A DNA stretch of 64,000 bases, taken from contig CBDDBH010000026.1 of the NCBI GenBank assembly GCA_965225625.1, positions 1 to 64,000 on the forward strand, written 5' to 3'. Position numbers and translations under genes: made by a program. The stretch comes from CBDDBH01 sp965225625. GTDB lineage: Bacteria; Pseudomonadota; Gammaproteobacteria; JADZEE01. Numbering within the stretch: the first letter of the stretch is position 1; each line of letters opens with the position of its first letter. Shown piece by piece: positions 43,973-52,600 of this stretch. The notes under the pieces were generated by a model, which worked only from the letters and a program-made list of their open reading frames with translations, did no database searches and was not told the DNA's origin.

Positions 43973-45922
43973 ATGAAGCTGGATGACCCAGTAATCAACC
44001 GCTCAGACGCAACCCCGATAGGCGAGATCATCAACCAGCGCTGGTCTCGACGTAGCGTGCTGCGCGGCGCCTTGAGCAGTGCCGCATTAAGCATAACCGG
44101 TTGTACCTTACCGCGTGCGATGAGCCAGACGCACCAACGCGAACCCGCGCCGGAACCTGGTTTCCTCGCGCTGTCTCACGGCGTTGATGCGACCCACCAT
44201 GTACCCGCTGGCTACACCGCCGATGTGTTGATCCGTTGGGGCGATGCTGTGCTGAAAGACGCACCACCGTTCGCTCCGCAACGCCACACGGCGGCCGCGC
44301 AAGCCCGCCAGTTTGGGTACAACAATGATTACCTCGGCTATCTGCCTTTGTCCTCGGGCACCACAATGTCTGGCCACGGTCTGCTGTTCGTGAACCACGA
44401 GTTCACCTTTGGCCCGCTGATGTTCCCGGATATGAAGCAGGACAAAACGTCGCCGTTGCTCGGCGCATCCGCGCCGGAACATGTTGATATAGAGATGACT
44501 GCGCACGGTTGTTCCGTCATCGAAGTACGACAAAACGCCGACCGATGGAAGGTGGTACAGGGTAGCCGTTGGGCTCGGCGCATTAGCGCAAGCGAAACAG
44601 CAATGCGGTTATCGGGACCCGCAGCCGGACACCCGCGTCTGCGTACGAATTCCGATCCGCATGGAACTCGGGTAATCGGCACAGTAAACAATTGTGCCGG
44701 CGGCAAGACGCCGTGGGGTACGTTCCTCAGCGCCGAGGAAAACTTTCACGGCTATTTCTGGGGTCGCCTGAACGCCGATCATCCGGAACAGCAGAACTAC
44801 GCGCGCTACGGCATCCCAGCGCACTGGTTCGCCTGGGGCCGATATCACGATCGTTGGCATATCAACAAGGAACCCCGGGAAGCCAACCGGTTTGGCTGGG
44901 TTGTGGAAGTCGACCCACTGGATCCTGAATCAACCCCGATCAAGCGCACCGCTCTTGGCCGCTTCAAACACGAAGGCGCCGAATCTATCGTCAATCGGGA
45001 CGGTCGACTGGTGATTTACATGGGCGACGACGAAGTATTCGAATATCTCTACCGGTTCGTATCGCGCGACGTTGTCGATGCAGACGACCGAGCTGCCAAT
45101 GCCGCGCTTCTGGACCATGGAACCCTGTCGGTTGCCAGGTTCCATCCCGACGGCAGTCTCGAATGGCTACCGCTGGTATTCGGGCAGGGTGGCTTAACGT
45201 CCGCCAATGGGTTCGCCAGTCAGGCCGACGTGCTCATCGAAGCTCGGCGTGCCGCCGACCTGCTTGGTGCAACGCCTCTGGACCGGCCCGAGGACGTAGA
45301 ACCGAACCCATTGACCGGTCGCGTCTACGTCTTGCTGACGAACAATTCCAAGCGCAGGGACACTGATACAGCAAACCAAAGGGGACCCAATTTATGGGGA
45401 CAGATCCTTGAGCTGAACGCGCCTGAAGGCGACCATGCGGCTAGAAACTTCCAGTGGGAAGTCCTGGTTCAATGCGGTGATCCAAATGAGCAAGCGGTTG
45501 CGGCGCGCTGGAATCCAGCGATCACGGACAGCGGTTGGTTCGCTATGCCTGACAACTGCGCCGTGGACCCCAGCGGCCGGCTCTGGGTATCAACGGATCA
45601 AGGACCTTTCTGGGCCGATCTGACCGGCTCCGCCGATGGCTTGTGGTTGCTTCACACCGCCGGCGCCGAGCGCGGCGCCGGACATATGTTTTTTCGTGGA
45701 CCAGTGGGCTGCGAGATATGCGGACCTGTTTTTACACCGGACTGCCGGACGTTGTTTTTATCCGTGCAACATCCAGGCTCCGACGGTACTCGCAGCTACC
45801 CAGGTTTCGAACGCGAGTCGACTTTCAAGGATCCAGCCACACGTTGGCCGGACTTCGACCCGGCGACACCACCGCGCCCCGCGGTGGTCGCCATTACCAA
45901 GGCGGATGGCGGCATAATTTAA
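43973..45922 (+). CDS. PhoX-like (DUF839) phosphatase, Tat-exported
   Basis: A 649-residue protein. A twin-arginine signal (RWSRRSVLRGALSSAALSIT) ends near a Cys. The beta-propeller-like PhoX/DUF839 body contains LFVNHEFT, NCAGGKTPWGTFLSAEENFHGYFWG and KHEGAESIVNRDGRLVIYMGDDE, the calcium/iron-site blocks of PhoX alkaline phosphatases, which cleave phosphomonoesters in the periplasm. ATG at 43973 with AAGG upstream is preferred to the GTG at 43964. No pho box was recognised. Confidence 0.92.
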   Translation: MKLDDPVINRSDATPIGEIINQRWSRRSVLRGALSSAALSITGCTLPRAMSQTHQREPAPEPGFLALSHGVDATHHVPAGYTADVLIRWGDAVLKDAPPFAPQRHTAAAQARQFGYNNDYLGYLPLSSGTTMSGHGLLFVNHEFTFGPLMFPDMKQDKTSPLLGASAPEHVDIEMTAHGCSVIEVRQNADRWKVVQGSRWARRISASETAMRLSGPAAGHPRLRTNSDPHGTRVIGTVNNCAGGKTPWGTFLSAEENFHGYFWGRLNADHPEQQNYARYGIPAHWFAWGRYHDRWHINKEPREANRFGWVVEVDPLDPESTPIKRTALGRFKHEGAESIVNRDGRLVIYMGDDEVFEYLYRFVSRDVVDADDRAANAALLDHGTLSVARFHPDGSLEWLPLVFGQGGLTSANGFASQADVLIEARRAADLLGATPLDRPEDVEPNPLTGRVYVLLTNNSKRRDTDTANQRGPNLWGQILELNAPEGDHAARNFQWEVLVQCGDPNEQAVAARWNPAITDSGWFAMPDNCAVDPSGRLWVSTDQGPFWADLTGSADGLWLLHTAGAERGAGHMFFRGPVGCEICGPVFTPDCRTLFLSVQHPGSDGTRSYPGFERESTFKDPATRWPDFDPATPPRPAVVAITKADGGII

Positions 45923-45993
45923 GCGGGCCTAACCCGCGTGTTAAGCGGCCCCGTTGCTCGGCAACCCAAACAAATTCCGCAAATTCCTGCACC

Positions 45994-47343
45994 TCAATTA
46001 CCCAGCCGCAGCGTCACCTTCAGTCCCGGATGGTTATCACCAAGTTCCAGCTCGGTATCGTGTAGCCGCGCCACAGCCGCGACCAGGCTCAACCCCAGAC
46101 CACTACCGGGTGAGTTGCGGCTGGACTCGAGCCGGTAAAAGCGCTCCAGAACCTTCGTCCGCTCTGCCTGCGGTATGCCAGGCCCATCATCGGCAACGCT
46201 CAGCACCACCCCCGCGCTGTTCGGGGTCAAACGCACATCGACTTTGCTGCGTGCGTACTTGATGGCGTTATCCAACAAATTACTGACTGCTTGGAAAATG
46301 AGATCGCGATCACCTGTCACGCGCAGCTGCGGTTCGATCCACGGCCGCAAGCGACATTGCTGTTGTTCGGCGACTGCTTCGTAAAGATCACTGGCATCCT
46401 CAACGACCTTACTGATATCAACATCGATCTTAGGGCGTTGTAGTGCGCCGGACTCAATGCGTGAAATACGTAATAAGGCGTTGAAGGTCGCCAATAGATG
46501 GTCGGCCTCCTCGGTACACGCTGAGAGTTCCTGCGCCAACTCGTCGTCGCCTGCCGCCGAAGTGTGCAGCGTCTCAAGGCGGTTTCTCAATCGCGCCAGC
46601 GGGGTACGCAGATCATGCGCGATGTTGTCGGAGACATGCTGAACGCCGGTCATGAGCTGTTCGATTTGATTGAGCATCAGATTTAGATTCTCGGCGAGCT
46701 GATCAAAATCATCGCCACTGCCGCGCGTGGGGATCCGTTGCGACAGATCACCCCCCATGATTTCCCGACTTGTCTGGTTGATCGCCTCGATGCGTCGCAG
46801 CGTACTGCCGGTCAGCATCAAACCACCGGCTATGCCCAGCGCCAGTGTGATCGCCAGACCCCAGATCAGCGAACGGCGGATCATCGATTGGATCTCGATG
46901 AGATCCTGAACATCACGGCCCACCAACAGGGCAAGATTGCCGCGCAGCCGAAATGGCCTGGCGCGCGCCGCATGCGCCTGTTCACCCGCGTCGCCCTCTA
47001 ACTGAAAATCCATCCAGCCATCAGCAGACACCGGGACGTCGGGCCAGCCGTTGAGATTTCCGACGATGGGTTTGTAGCTGGGTGAAGTCAGCAGATAAAT
47101 AGACGATCGATTCGGGTCCCGAGCGACCCGGTCACGAATCACAGTGACCAGCGCGTCCAATCCCTGTCGCCGATACTGTTCGGCGAGACCCTCGATCTCG
47201 GCCTGCACAGTCTCATCGCTCTGCCGAGCCATATAGCCGGCCGTGGTCCAATAGATAAACCCGACCAGAACCAGCACCGATCCGCTGAACACTGCCAGAT
47301 AGAGCAAAGCAAGCTGGAAGCCCGACGAACGCAGCAGATTCAA
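45994..47343 (-). CDS. sensor histidine kinase (HAMP, OmpR-partner type)
   Basis: A 449-residue kinase: helix 1 (LALLYLAVFSGSVLVLVGFI), a periplasmic loop of about 120 residues, helix 2 (LIWGLAITLALGIAGGLML), HAMP linker, phosphoacceptor His in DNIAHDLRTPLARL, and an HATPase domain with LLDNAIKYA, ADDGPGIP and GSGLGLSLV. Its ATG overlaps the stop of the response regulator gene by 4 bp, so the pair is coupled. The signal is unknown; a Deg protease gene lies divergently next door, suggesting envelope-stress sensing. Confidence 0.94.
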   Translation of the reverse strand: MNLLRSSGFQLALLYLAVFSGSVLVLVGFIYWTTAGYMARQSDETVQAEIEGLAEQYRRQGLDALVTVIRDRVARDPNRSSIYLLTSPSYKPIVGNLNGWPDVPVSADGWMDFQLEGDAGEQAHAARARPFRLRGNLALLVGRDVQDLIEIQSMIRRSLIWGLAITLALGIAGGLMLTGSTLRRIEAINQTSREIMGGDLSQRIPTRGSGDDFDQLAENLNLMLNQIEQLMTGVQHVSDNIAHDLRTPLARLRNRLETLHTSAAGDDELAQELSACTEEADHLLATFNALLRISRIESGALQRPKIDVDISKVVEDASDLYEAVAEQQQCRLRPWIEPQLRVTGDRDLIFQAVSNLLDNAIKYARSKVDVRLTPNSAGVVLSVADDGPGIPQAERTKVLERFYRLESSRNSPGSGLGLSLVAAVARLHDTELELGDNHPGLKVTLRLGN

Positions 47344-48020
47344 TCGGGCTCGCGTAGCATGTAACCGGCGCCTCGCACTGTGTGTAACAGAGGCGGCGTG
47401 AAGTCTTTGTCGATTTTCCCCCGCAGCCGGCTGATATGAACGTCAATGACATTGGTTTGCGGGTCAAAGTGATAGTCCCAGACGCTTTCGAGCAGCATGG
47501 TCCTTGTCACCACATGCCCGGCATTACGCATCAAATATTCGAGCAGCCGAAATTCCCGAGGTTGCAGGGTGATTGCTTGACTGGATCGGCGAACCTCGCG
47601 TGCAAGCAAATCCATTTCGAGATCAGCTACGCAAAGGCTGGTTTGAGTTTCGCTAGCGACAGCAGTGCGCCGGTGCAATGCCTCGATGCGCGCGAGCAAT
47701 TCGCTGAAGGCAAACGGCTTGGTTAAATAATCATCGCCGCCAGCGTTGAGACCGTGCACCCGGTCACTGACGTCGCCAAGGGCGCTGAGCACGAGTGCAG
47801 GTGTGGTATTGCCAGCCGCACGCACGGTTTGGATGATCGACAGGCCATCGAGTTCGGGCAGCATGCGGTCAACGACCATTACGTCGTAAGTTTCGGTCGT
47901 GGCCAGAAGCAGGCCCTGTTTGCCCGCGTAAGCGTTATCAACCGTGTGCCCGGCTTCGTTCAGTCCCTTGACAACGAATGCGCTGACTTGCGGGTCGTCT
48001 TCTATCAACAGTATGCGCAT
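47340..48020 (-). CDS. OmpR/PhoB-family response regulator
   Basis: A 226-residue regulator with receiver acids IEDD, phosphoacceptor Asp in VMVVDRMLPELDG and Lys in LTKPFAFSEL, then a winged-helix domain (LQPREFRLLEYLMRNAGHVV, NVIDVHISRLRGKID). It is first in the two-gene operon. The 160-bp divergent gap to the Deg protease holds a pair of direct repeats (48104-48133) that could be its target. ATG at 48020 or 48023 may start the protein. Confidence 0.95.
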   Translation of the reverse strand: MRILLIEDDPQVSAFVVKGLNEAGHTVDNAYAGKQGLLLATTETYDVMVVDRMLPELDGLSIIQTVRAAGNTTPALVLSALGDVSDRVHGLNAGGDDYLTKPFAFSELLARIEALHRRTAVASETQTSLCVADLEMDLLAREVRRSSQAITLQPREFRLLEYLMRNAGHVVTRTMLLESVWDYHFDPQTNVIDVHISRLRGKIDKDFTPPLLHTVRGAGYMLREPD

Positions 48021-48103
48021 CATTGCCTGAATCGGATTGTGCTGGTTAGCTTCGGAACATAGTCACCCATCTGCAAGAACTTGGCCACCAGCAGACATGA
48101 ACA

Positions 48104-48133
48104 TTTGGTAATGATCCCGTCATCTTTTGGTAA
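48104..48133 (+). promoter_or_regulatory. direct repeats TTTGGTAA x2, candidate response-regulator site
   Basis: TTTGGTAA occurs at 48104-48111 and again at 48126-48133, 22 bp apart, that is two helical turns, in the divergent region between the response regulator and the Deg protease. Winged-helix regulators bind direct repeats on one face of the helix, so this is a plausible target. Assignment is inference. Confidence 0.45.
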
Positions 48134-48185
48134 CCGGAGGGAGTGGATAATTACCCGAAGTTCAATGCTTACGGAGGCAGTACAA

Positions 48186-49571
48186 ATGCAAACCCGAACC
48201 TGCATGTTTCTCGTTGCGAGCTTTGCCTTGTTGTCATTCGCCAACGCCGGCCCGGCGGCGGCCTTGCCGGATTTCGAGCATTTAATTGAGCAGCAAGCCA
48301 ACGCAGTGGTCAGTATTCGCACCACACACCGCGGCGCTGCGCGAACCATGGGGCGAGGCGTCCCGCGCGAAGACATGCCGGAATTTTTCCGTCGCTTCTT
48401 CGAACAAATGCCACAACAACGCCGGCCACAACCGCAGGCTCACGGGCTTGGTTCAGGCTTTGTAGTGTCTGCCGACGGTTATATAGTCACCAATGCGCGC
48501 GTTGTGCAGGACGCCGCTGAAATAAAGGTGGGTTTACACGATCAGCGTGAACTCACGGCCGAACTCGTCGGCACCGATCCTCGCACGGACATCGCGCTGC
48601 TCAAGGTCGATGCGAAAGGATTGCCGTCTGTCGTTCTAGGCGATTCCGATGCAGTTAAAGTCGGTCAATGGGTGCTCGCAATCGGTGCACCGTTTGGTTT
48701 CGAACATACTGCCACCCAAGGTATTGTCAGTGCCGTATCGCGCAGCCTGCCCAGCGACTCTTATGTTCCGTTTATCCAAACCGATGTTGCTGTAAATCCC
48801 GGTAATTCCGGCGGTCCGTTATTTGCGCTTGATGGTCGCGTCATTGGCATAAACTCGCAGATCTACAGTCGCACCGGCGGTTACATGGGTGTGTCTTTCG
48901 CCATTCCGGTCAATCTGGCCATGGACGTCATTGAGCAACTGAAAACCAATGGGCATGTCAGCCGCGGCTGGTTGGGTGTCAGCATTCAGCGCCTCAACCA
49001 GGAGCTTGCCGACGGTTTCAAACTGCAACGTCCACACGGCGCATTGGTTGCCGGCGTTGCTCCTGACAGTCCGGCGGAGGCCGCGGGTTTACGCGCCGGC
49101 GATGTCATCTTGCGCTATGACGACAAGGCGTTAGACGATTCTAACGAGTTACCGCCGCTGGTTGCTGCAACCCCTATAGGCGACAAAATCCAGTTAGAAA
49201 TTCTGCGCAACGGGAAAAAACGTCGGCTGGATGTGACGATTGCCAAGTTGGACGAGCCCGACCAACCACAACAACTCGCCGCAGCACCAAGCACGCGCCT
49301 GGGCGTTGCCGTGAGTGCGCTAGATAAAGAGCAGCGCGCGACCTTGGGGCTAGTCGGTGCCGGTGTGGTGGTTACGCAGGTCGAGCAAGATAGTCCCGCC
49401 GCCCGCGCCGGGATCCGCCAAGGAGACATCATCGTATCGTTAGCCCACGAGCAAGTGGCTGATCCAGTGCAGTTAACAGCGATCGTGCGGCGTCTGCCCG
49501 CCGGCAAGTCGGTGCCTGTGCTGCTGGTTCGCGGTGACACTCAATTGTTCATTGCGATAAAGCTGGTGTAA
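48186..49571 (+). CDS. DegP/DegQ-family periplasmic protein with Arg at the catalytic His
   Basis: A 461-residue Do-family protein: signal peptide (MFLVASFALLSFANAGPAAA), trypsin-like domain, and two PDZ domains (VAGVAPDSPAEAAGLRAGDV and VTQVEQDSPAARAGIRQGDI). Catalytic Asp135 (DPRTDIALLK) and Ser208 (NPGNSGGPL) are in place, but the TNxHV motif reads VTNARVV: Arg105 (codon CGC at 48498-48500) replaces the catalytic His. It should then be proteolytically dead and at most a chaperone, unless the base is miscalled (CAC to CGC). GGAGG lies 8 bases before ATG 48186. Confidence 0.93.
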   Translation: MQTRTCMFLVASFALLSFANAGPAAALPDFEHLIEQQANAVVSIRTTHRGAARTMGRGVPREDMPEFFRRFFEQMPQQRRPQPQAHGLGSGFVVSADGYIVTNARVVQDAAEIKVGLHDQRELTAELVGTDPRTDIALLKVDAKGLPSVVLGDSDAVKVGQWVLAIGAPFGFEHTATQGIVSAVSRSLPSDSYVPFIQTDVAVNPGNSGGPLFALDGRVIGINSQIYSRTGGYMGVSFAIPVNLAMDVIEQLKTNGHVSRGWLGVSIQRLNQELADGFKLQRPHGALVAGVAPDSPAEAAGLRAGDVILRYDDKALDDSNELPPLVAATPIGDKIQLEILRNGKKRRLDVTIAKLDEPDQPQQLAAAPSTRLGVAVSALDKEQRATLGLVGAGVVVTQVEQDSPAARAGIRQGDIIVSLAHEQVADPVQLTAIVRRLPAGKSVPVLLVRGDTQLFIAIKLV

Positions 49572-49674
49572 GCGGTGCTCCTACACGCCGCCGCCTTGCG
49601 CGGGTCCGCTTTGCGCCCTAAAGTCCCAGCGTAGACATGACGTTAGATGTCAATCAGGCGCAGAGGGCACTCGC

Positions 49675-50028
49675 ATGGCACTGGACAGCTTTCAGGAAAC
49701 TACGAGCCGCTCATGGTTCGCACGTATCAGCGATTCCATTAAGGGGATCTTATTTGGTCTGATCCTGTTCGTCGCTGCCTTTCCCCTTCTGTTCTGGAAC
49801 GAGGGGCGTGCCGTCAAGACCTACAAGACGCTCAAAGAGGGAAGTGGCACGGTCATGTCGGTCGGCACCGACCGGATCGATGCCGCCAACGCTGGGATGC
49901 TGGTGCATGTGACCGCTAAGGCCGTCACCGACGATGAACTCGTCGATCCCGAGTTTGGCATGGCGGTAACAGCGATCATCGGCATCAAGCGCGTCAAAGG
50001 CGTGCGCTCTGCGAGCGCCGCCGCTTAG
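49675..50028 (+). CDS. truncated TMEM43-family membrane protein
   Basis: A 117-residue frame matching the start of bacterial TMEM43 proteins: SRSWFARISDSIKGILFGLILF, then FWNEGRAVKTYKTLKEG and VHVTAKAVTDDELVDPEFGM. The family is usually several hundred residues long; here the match ends at about residue 100 and an unrelated short tail (GVRSASAAA) leads to a stop, with the DUF4404 gene following at once. The rest of the gene is missing, so it is probably a remnant. Confidence 0.78.
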   Translation: MALDSFQETTSRSWFARISDSIKGILFGLILFVAAFPLLFWNEGRAVKTYKTLKEGSGTVMSVGTDRIDAANAGMLVHVTAKAVTDDELVDPEFGMAVTAIIGIKRVKGVRSASAAA

Positions 50029-50082
50029 GTATTTTTGAATGACCTTGCAAACTGTCCCTTCAATTTAAGCGGAGCCCATCAG

Positions 50083-50337
50083 ATGAGTCGCGATGAACTG
50101 CATGCGCAGCTTCAGCAACTGAGGCAGGAAGTCGACAAGCTCGCAAAAGATGACAACACCACACGCGCACGTCTGGATACGCTCATCAATGAGATTGAAG
50201 CCGACATCGATACCACTGAGCAAGACCGGCTCGGCGCCAAGATCCAGCAGGCGATAGAGCAATTCGAGGTGGAACACCCCCGTGCAACAGCGATCCTCAA
50301 CGATGTGATGGTGACCTTGAGTAATATGGGTATCTGA
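50083..50337 (+). CDS. DUF4404 small protein
   Basis: An 84-residue helical protein of the DUF4404 family (RDELHAQLQQLRQEVDKL, then QQAIEQFEVEHPRATAILNDVM and LSNMGI at the end). It is predicted to be an antiparallel coiled coil. Function unknown. ATG at 50083 is chosen by family start; GGAG lies upstream. Confidence 0.85.
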   Translation: MSRDELHAQLQQLRQEVDKLAKDDNTTRARLDTLINEIEADIDTTEQDRLGAKIQQAIEQFEVEHPRATAILNDVMVTLSNMGI

Positions 50338-50388
50338 CCCAGATTTCGAGCAGGTATATACTGCCGTTACCAATTGAGAGGATGTCCC

Positions 50389-51279
50389 ATGAAAGCGTAT
50401 TTTGTTGCCGCGTTTTTCGCGCTCGTCTTCAGTGCCAGTGTAGCCGCACAAGACTTCGACAAGGTCGAAATAAAGTCTGAAAAAGTTGCAGACGGGATCT
50501 ACGTATTGTTTGGCGCCGGCGGCAACATCGGCGTGTCCATCGGCGATGACGGCGTTCTGGTCATCGACGATCAGTTTGCACCGCTAACTGACAAGATTAA
50601 GGCCGCTATTGCTAAGCTCTCCGACAAGCCCGTGGCTTTCGTGCTAAATACGCACTGGCACGGCGATCACACCGGCGGCAACGAAAATATGGCCAGTGCC
50701 GGCGCAGTTATCGTTGCACACGACAACGTGCGTGCCCGCATGAGCATTGATCAAAACGCTTTTGGTCGGGAAGTTCCTGCCAGTCCCGCCGCCGCGTTAC
50801 CCGTTGTCACATTTAGCCGCGATGTCACCTTCCATTTCAACGGCGAAGAAATCGCTGCCAGGCACGTCAGCAGCGCGCATACGGACGGTGATTCCGTTGT
50901 CGAGTTTCGCAACAGCAACGTGGTACATACGGGGGACGTGTTTTTCAACAGTGAATATCCATTTATCGACACCGCTAGCGGCGGATCTGTCGACGGCGTT
51001 TTAGCGGCGGTCGACGAACTGCTGAGCACGCTGGGCGATGACACTCGAATCATCCCTGGGCATGGTCCGCTATCGAACAAAAAGGAACTTGTCGCCTATC
51101 GCGCAATGTTGGTTGCCATCAGCAGCGCGATTGGCGAGCTGATTGCCGCGGGAAAATCAGTGGATGAAGTTGTCGCAGCGAAACCGACCAAAGCCTACGA
51201 CGCGGAGTGGGGCGACGGATATTTTTCGGCCGACAAATTTGTGCAGATGTTGTACAGCGCACTAGCCGCGAAGCGTTAA
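50389..51279 (+). CDS. exported metallo-beta-lactamase-fold hydrolase
   Basis: A 296-residue periplasmic MBL-fold protein. Signal peptide MKAYFVAAFFALVFSASVAA is followed by the zinc motif NTHWHGDHTGGNE, the second His in SSAHTDGDSVV, Asp in HTGDVFFN and the last His in IIPGHGPLS. The close match is to the general SoxH/quinoprotein-relay-like group, so the substrate is not shown. GAGAGG precedes the ATG at 50389. Confidence 0.9.
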   Translation: MKAYFVAAFFALVFSASVAAQDFDKVEIKSEKVADGIYVLFGAGGNIGVSIGDDGVLVIDDQFAPLTDKIKAAIAKLSDKPVAFVLNTHWHGDHTGGNENMASAGAVIVAHDNVRARMSIDQNAFGREVPASPAAALPVVTFSRDVTFHFNGEEIAARHVSSAHTDGDSVVEFRNSNVVHTGDVFFNSEYPFIDTASGGSVDGVLAAVDELLSTLGDDTRIIPGHGPLSNKKELVAYRAMLVAISSAIGELIAAGKSVDEVVAAKPTKAYDAEWGDGYFSADKFVQMLYSALAAKR

Positions 51280-51317
51280 GCGGACTGTAGCGGCGCTCCG
51301 GAGACCGGCGTTTTTTG

Positions 51318-52523
51318 ATGATGCGCCGAGCAACCGGGACGGGCGCCTTCGCGCTCATCCTTTTACTTGTTCCGATAGTAACGTTTAGCGCGTCTTTCGA
51401 CGGCCCGTTCCTATTGCTGGATGCAAGTGATGGCACCGTGCTGAAGCACGATCGCGCGACCGTCCCCTGGTATCCGGCGTCGCTTACCAAGTTAATGACG
51501 CTCTACCTGACGTTCGCGGCCATCGAAGCGGGTGAACTTGCGCTCGATCAACAGCTATCCACATCGTCTGTTGCAGCCGCTCAACCCGCGACCCGATTGG
51601 GGCTGAGCAAAGGCGCCAAAATAACGGTCGAACAAGCAATACTTGCCGCAGTCACAGTATCGGCCAACGACGCCGCTGTCGTCTTAGCTGAAAACATTGC
51701 CGGCAGCGAAGCTGCTTTTGCGCAGCGCATGACCGATACCGCGCACAAGCTCGGCATGAGGCAGACACAGTTTCGCAATGCCAGCGGCTTGCCCGATGAA
51801 GAGCAGGTATCAACCGCCCGTGATCTGGCGTTACTGGCGCGACATCTACTGCTGGACTTTCCGCATCGCTATCATTACTTCCAGGCACGCCACGTTTCTT
51901 ATCGCGGCCGCTATCGACCGACAACCAACAGCATGCTGGGTAGCTACTCCGGTGCCGACGGGATCAAGACCGGATTCACCTGCAGTTCCGGTTACAACGT
52001 AATCGCATCCGCGCAGCGAGACGGCCGTAGACTTATCGGCGTAGTACTCGGCGGCAAAACCCCTTCTGAGCGAAATCGCCAAATGTTTCAGCTTCTGAAC
52101 CTGGGATTCGGTAGCAACCCTGAAGCCTCAGCACCAGATTTAGCTACCCTGGCCGTTTGGGGAGAAACAAACGAGCTGGCACCGACGCGATTGTCGGTAT
52201 CTGAATGCTTTCGTGTTGCTACATCAAAATCGAAACCCGGAAAGCTTCGCGGTTGGGGTTTGGTGTTTGGCAATTACCGCCATAAACGCGAAGCCCATAC
52301 CGTGCTCCGCAACGCGAAATCCAGTCTCAAAGGCGTCGCCAAAGTGGGCCGATCAACTATTTTGAAGCGCAAGCTCGAACGCGGCACAAGTTGGAAAGCA
52401 CTGCTGGTGGGGTATAAAAAGGACGACGCCGGCCTCGCCTGTAAGGCGTTACGAGCGGTCGAGATTATGTGCGTCGTTGTTACCCCGAACGCCATGAATG
52501 CGAAAGGGTTTTTGTTGAAGTAG
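51318..52523 (+). CDS. D-alanyl-D-alanine carboxypeptidase (DacA/DacF-like)
   Basis: A 401-residue penicillin-binding-type serine peptidase. After a hydrophobic leader (GAFALILLLVPIVTFSAS) come the three motifs: SxxK as YPASLTKLM, SxN as VSANDAAV and KTG as DGIKTGFTC. It trims the terminal D-Ala from peptidoglycan stems. The C-terminal 130 residues are basic and not a recognised PBP5 beta domain. Start codons at 51315 (TTG), 51318 and 51321 (ATG) are adjacent. Confidence 0.92.
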   Translation: MMRRATGTGAFALILLLVPIVTFSASFDGPFLLLDASDGTVLKHDRATVPWYPASLTKLMTLYLTFAAIEAGELALDQQLSTSSVAAAQPATRLGLSKGAKITVEQAILAAVTVSANDAAVVLAENIAGSEAAFAQRMTDTAHKLGMRQTQFRNASGLPDEEQVSTARDLALLARHLLLDFPHRYHYFQARHVSYRGRYRPTTNSMLGSYSGADGIKTGFTCSSGYNVIASAQRDGRRLIGVVLGGKTPSERNRQMFQLLNLGFGSNPEASAPDLATLAVWGETNELAPTRLSVSECFRVATSKSKPGKLRGWGLVFGNYRHKREAHTVLRNAKSSLKGVAKVGRSTILKRKLERGTSWKALLVGYKKDDAGLACKALRAVEIMCVVVTPNAMNAKGFLLK

Positions 52524-52600
52524 CCGCAAACAATAACCTTAACTAGACCTAAACCACGTTAGCGCTTACGCTCCGCAGTCCACATTGAGGGACATGCACT

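Noticed and set aside
45930..45960. GCGGG/CCCGC hairpin after the PhoX gene as a terminator
   Set aside because: The stem is only five pairs and no T run follows, so it cannot be supported as an intrinsic terminator.
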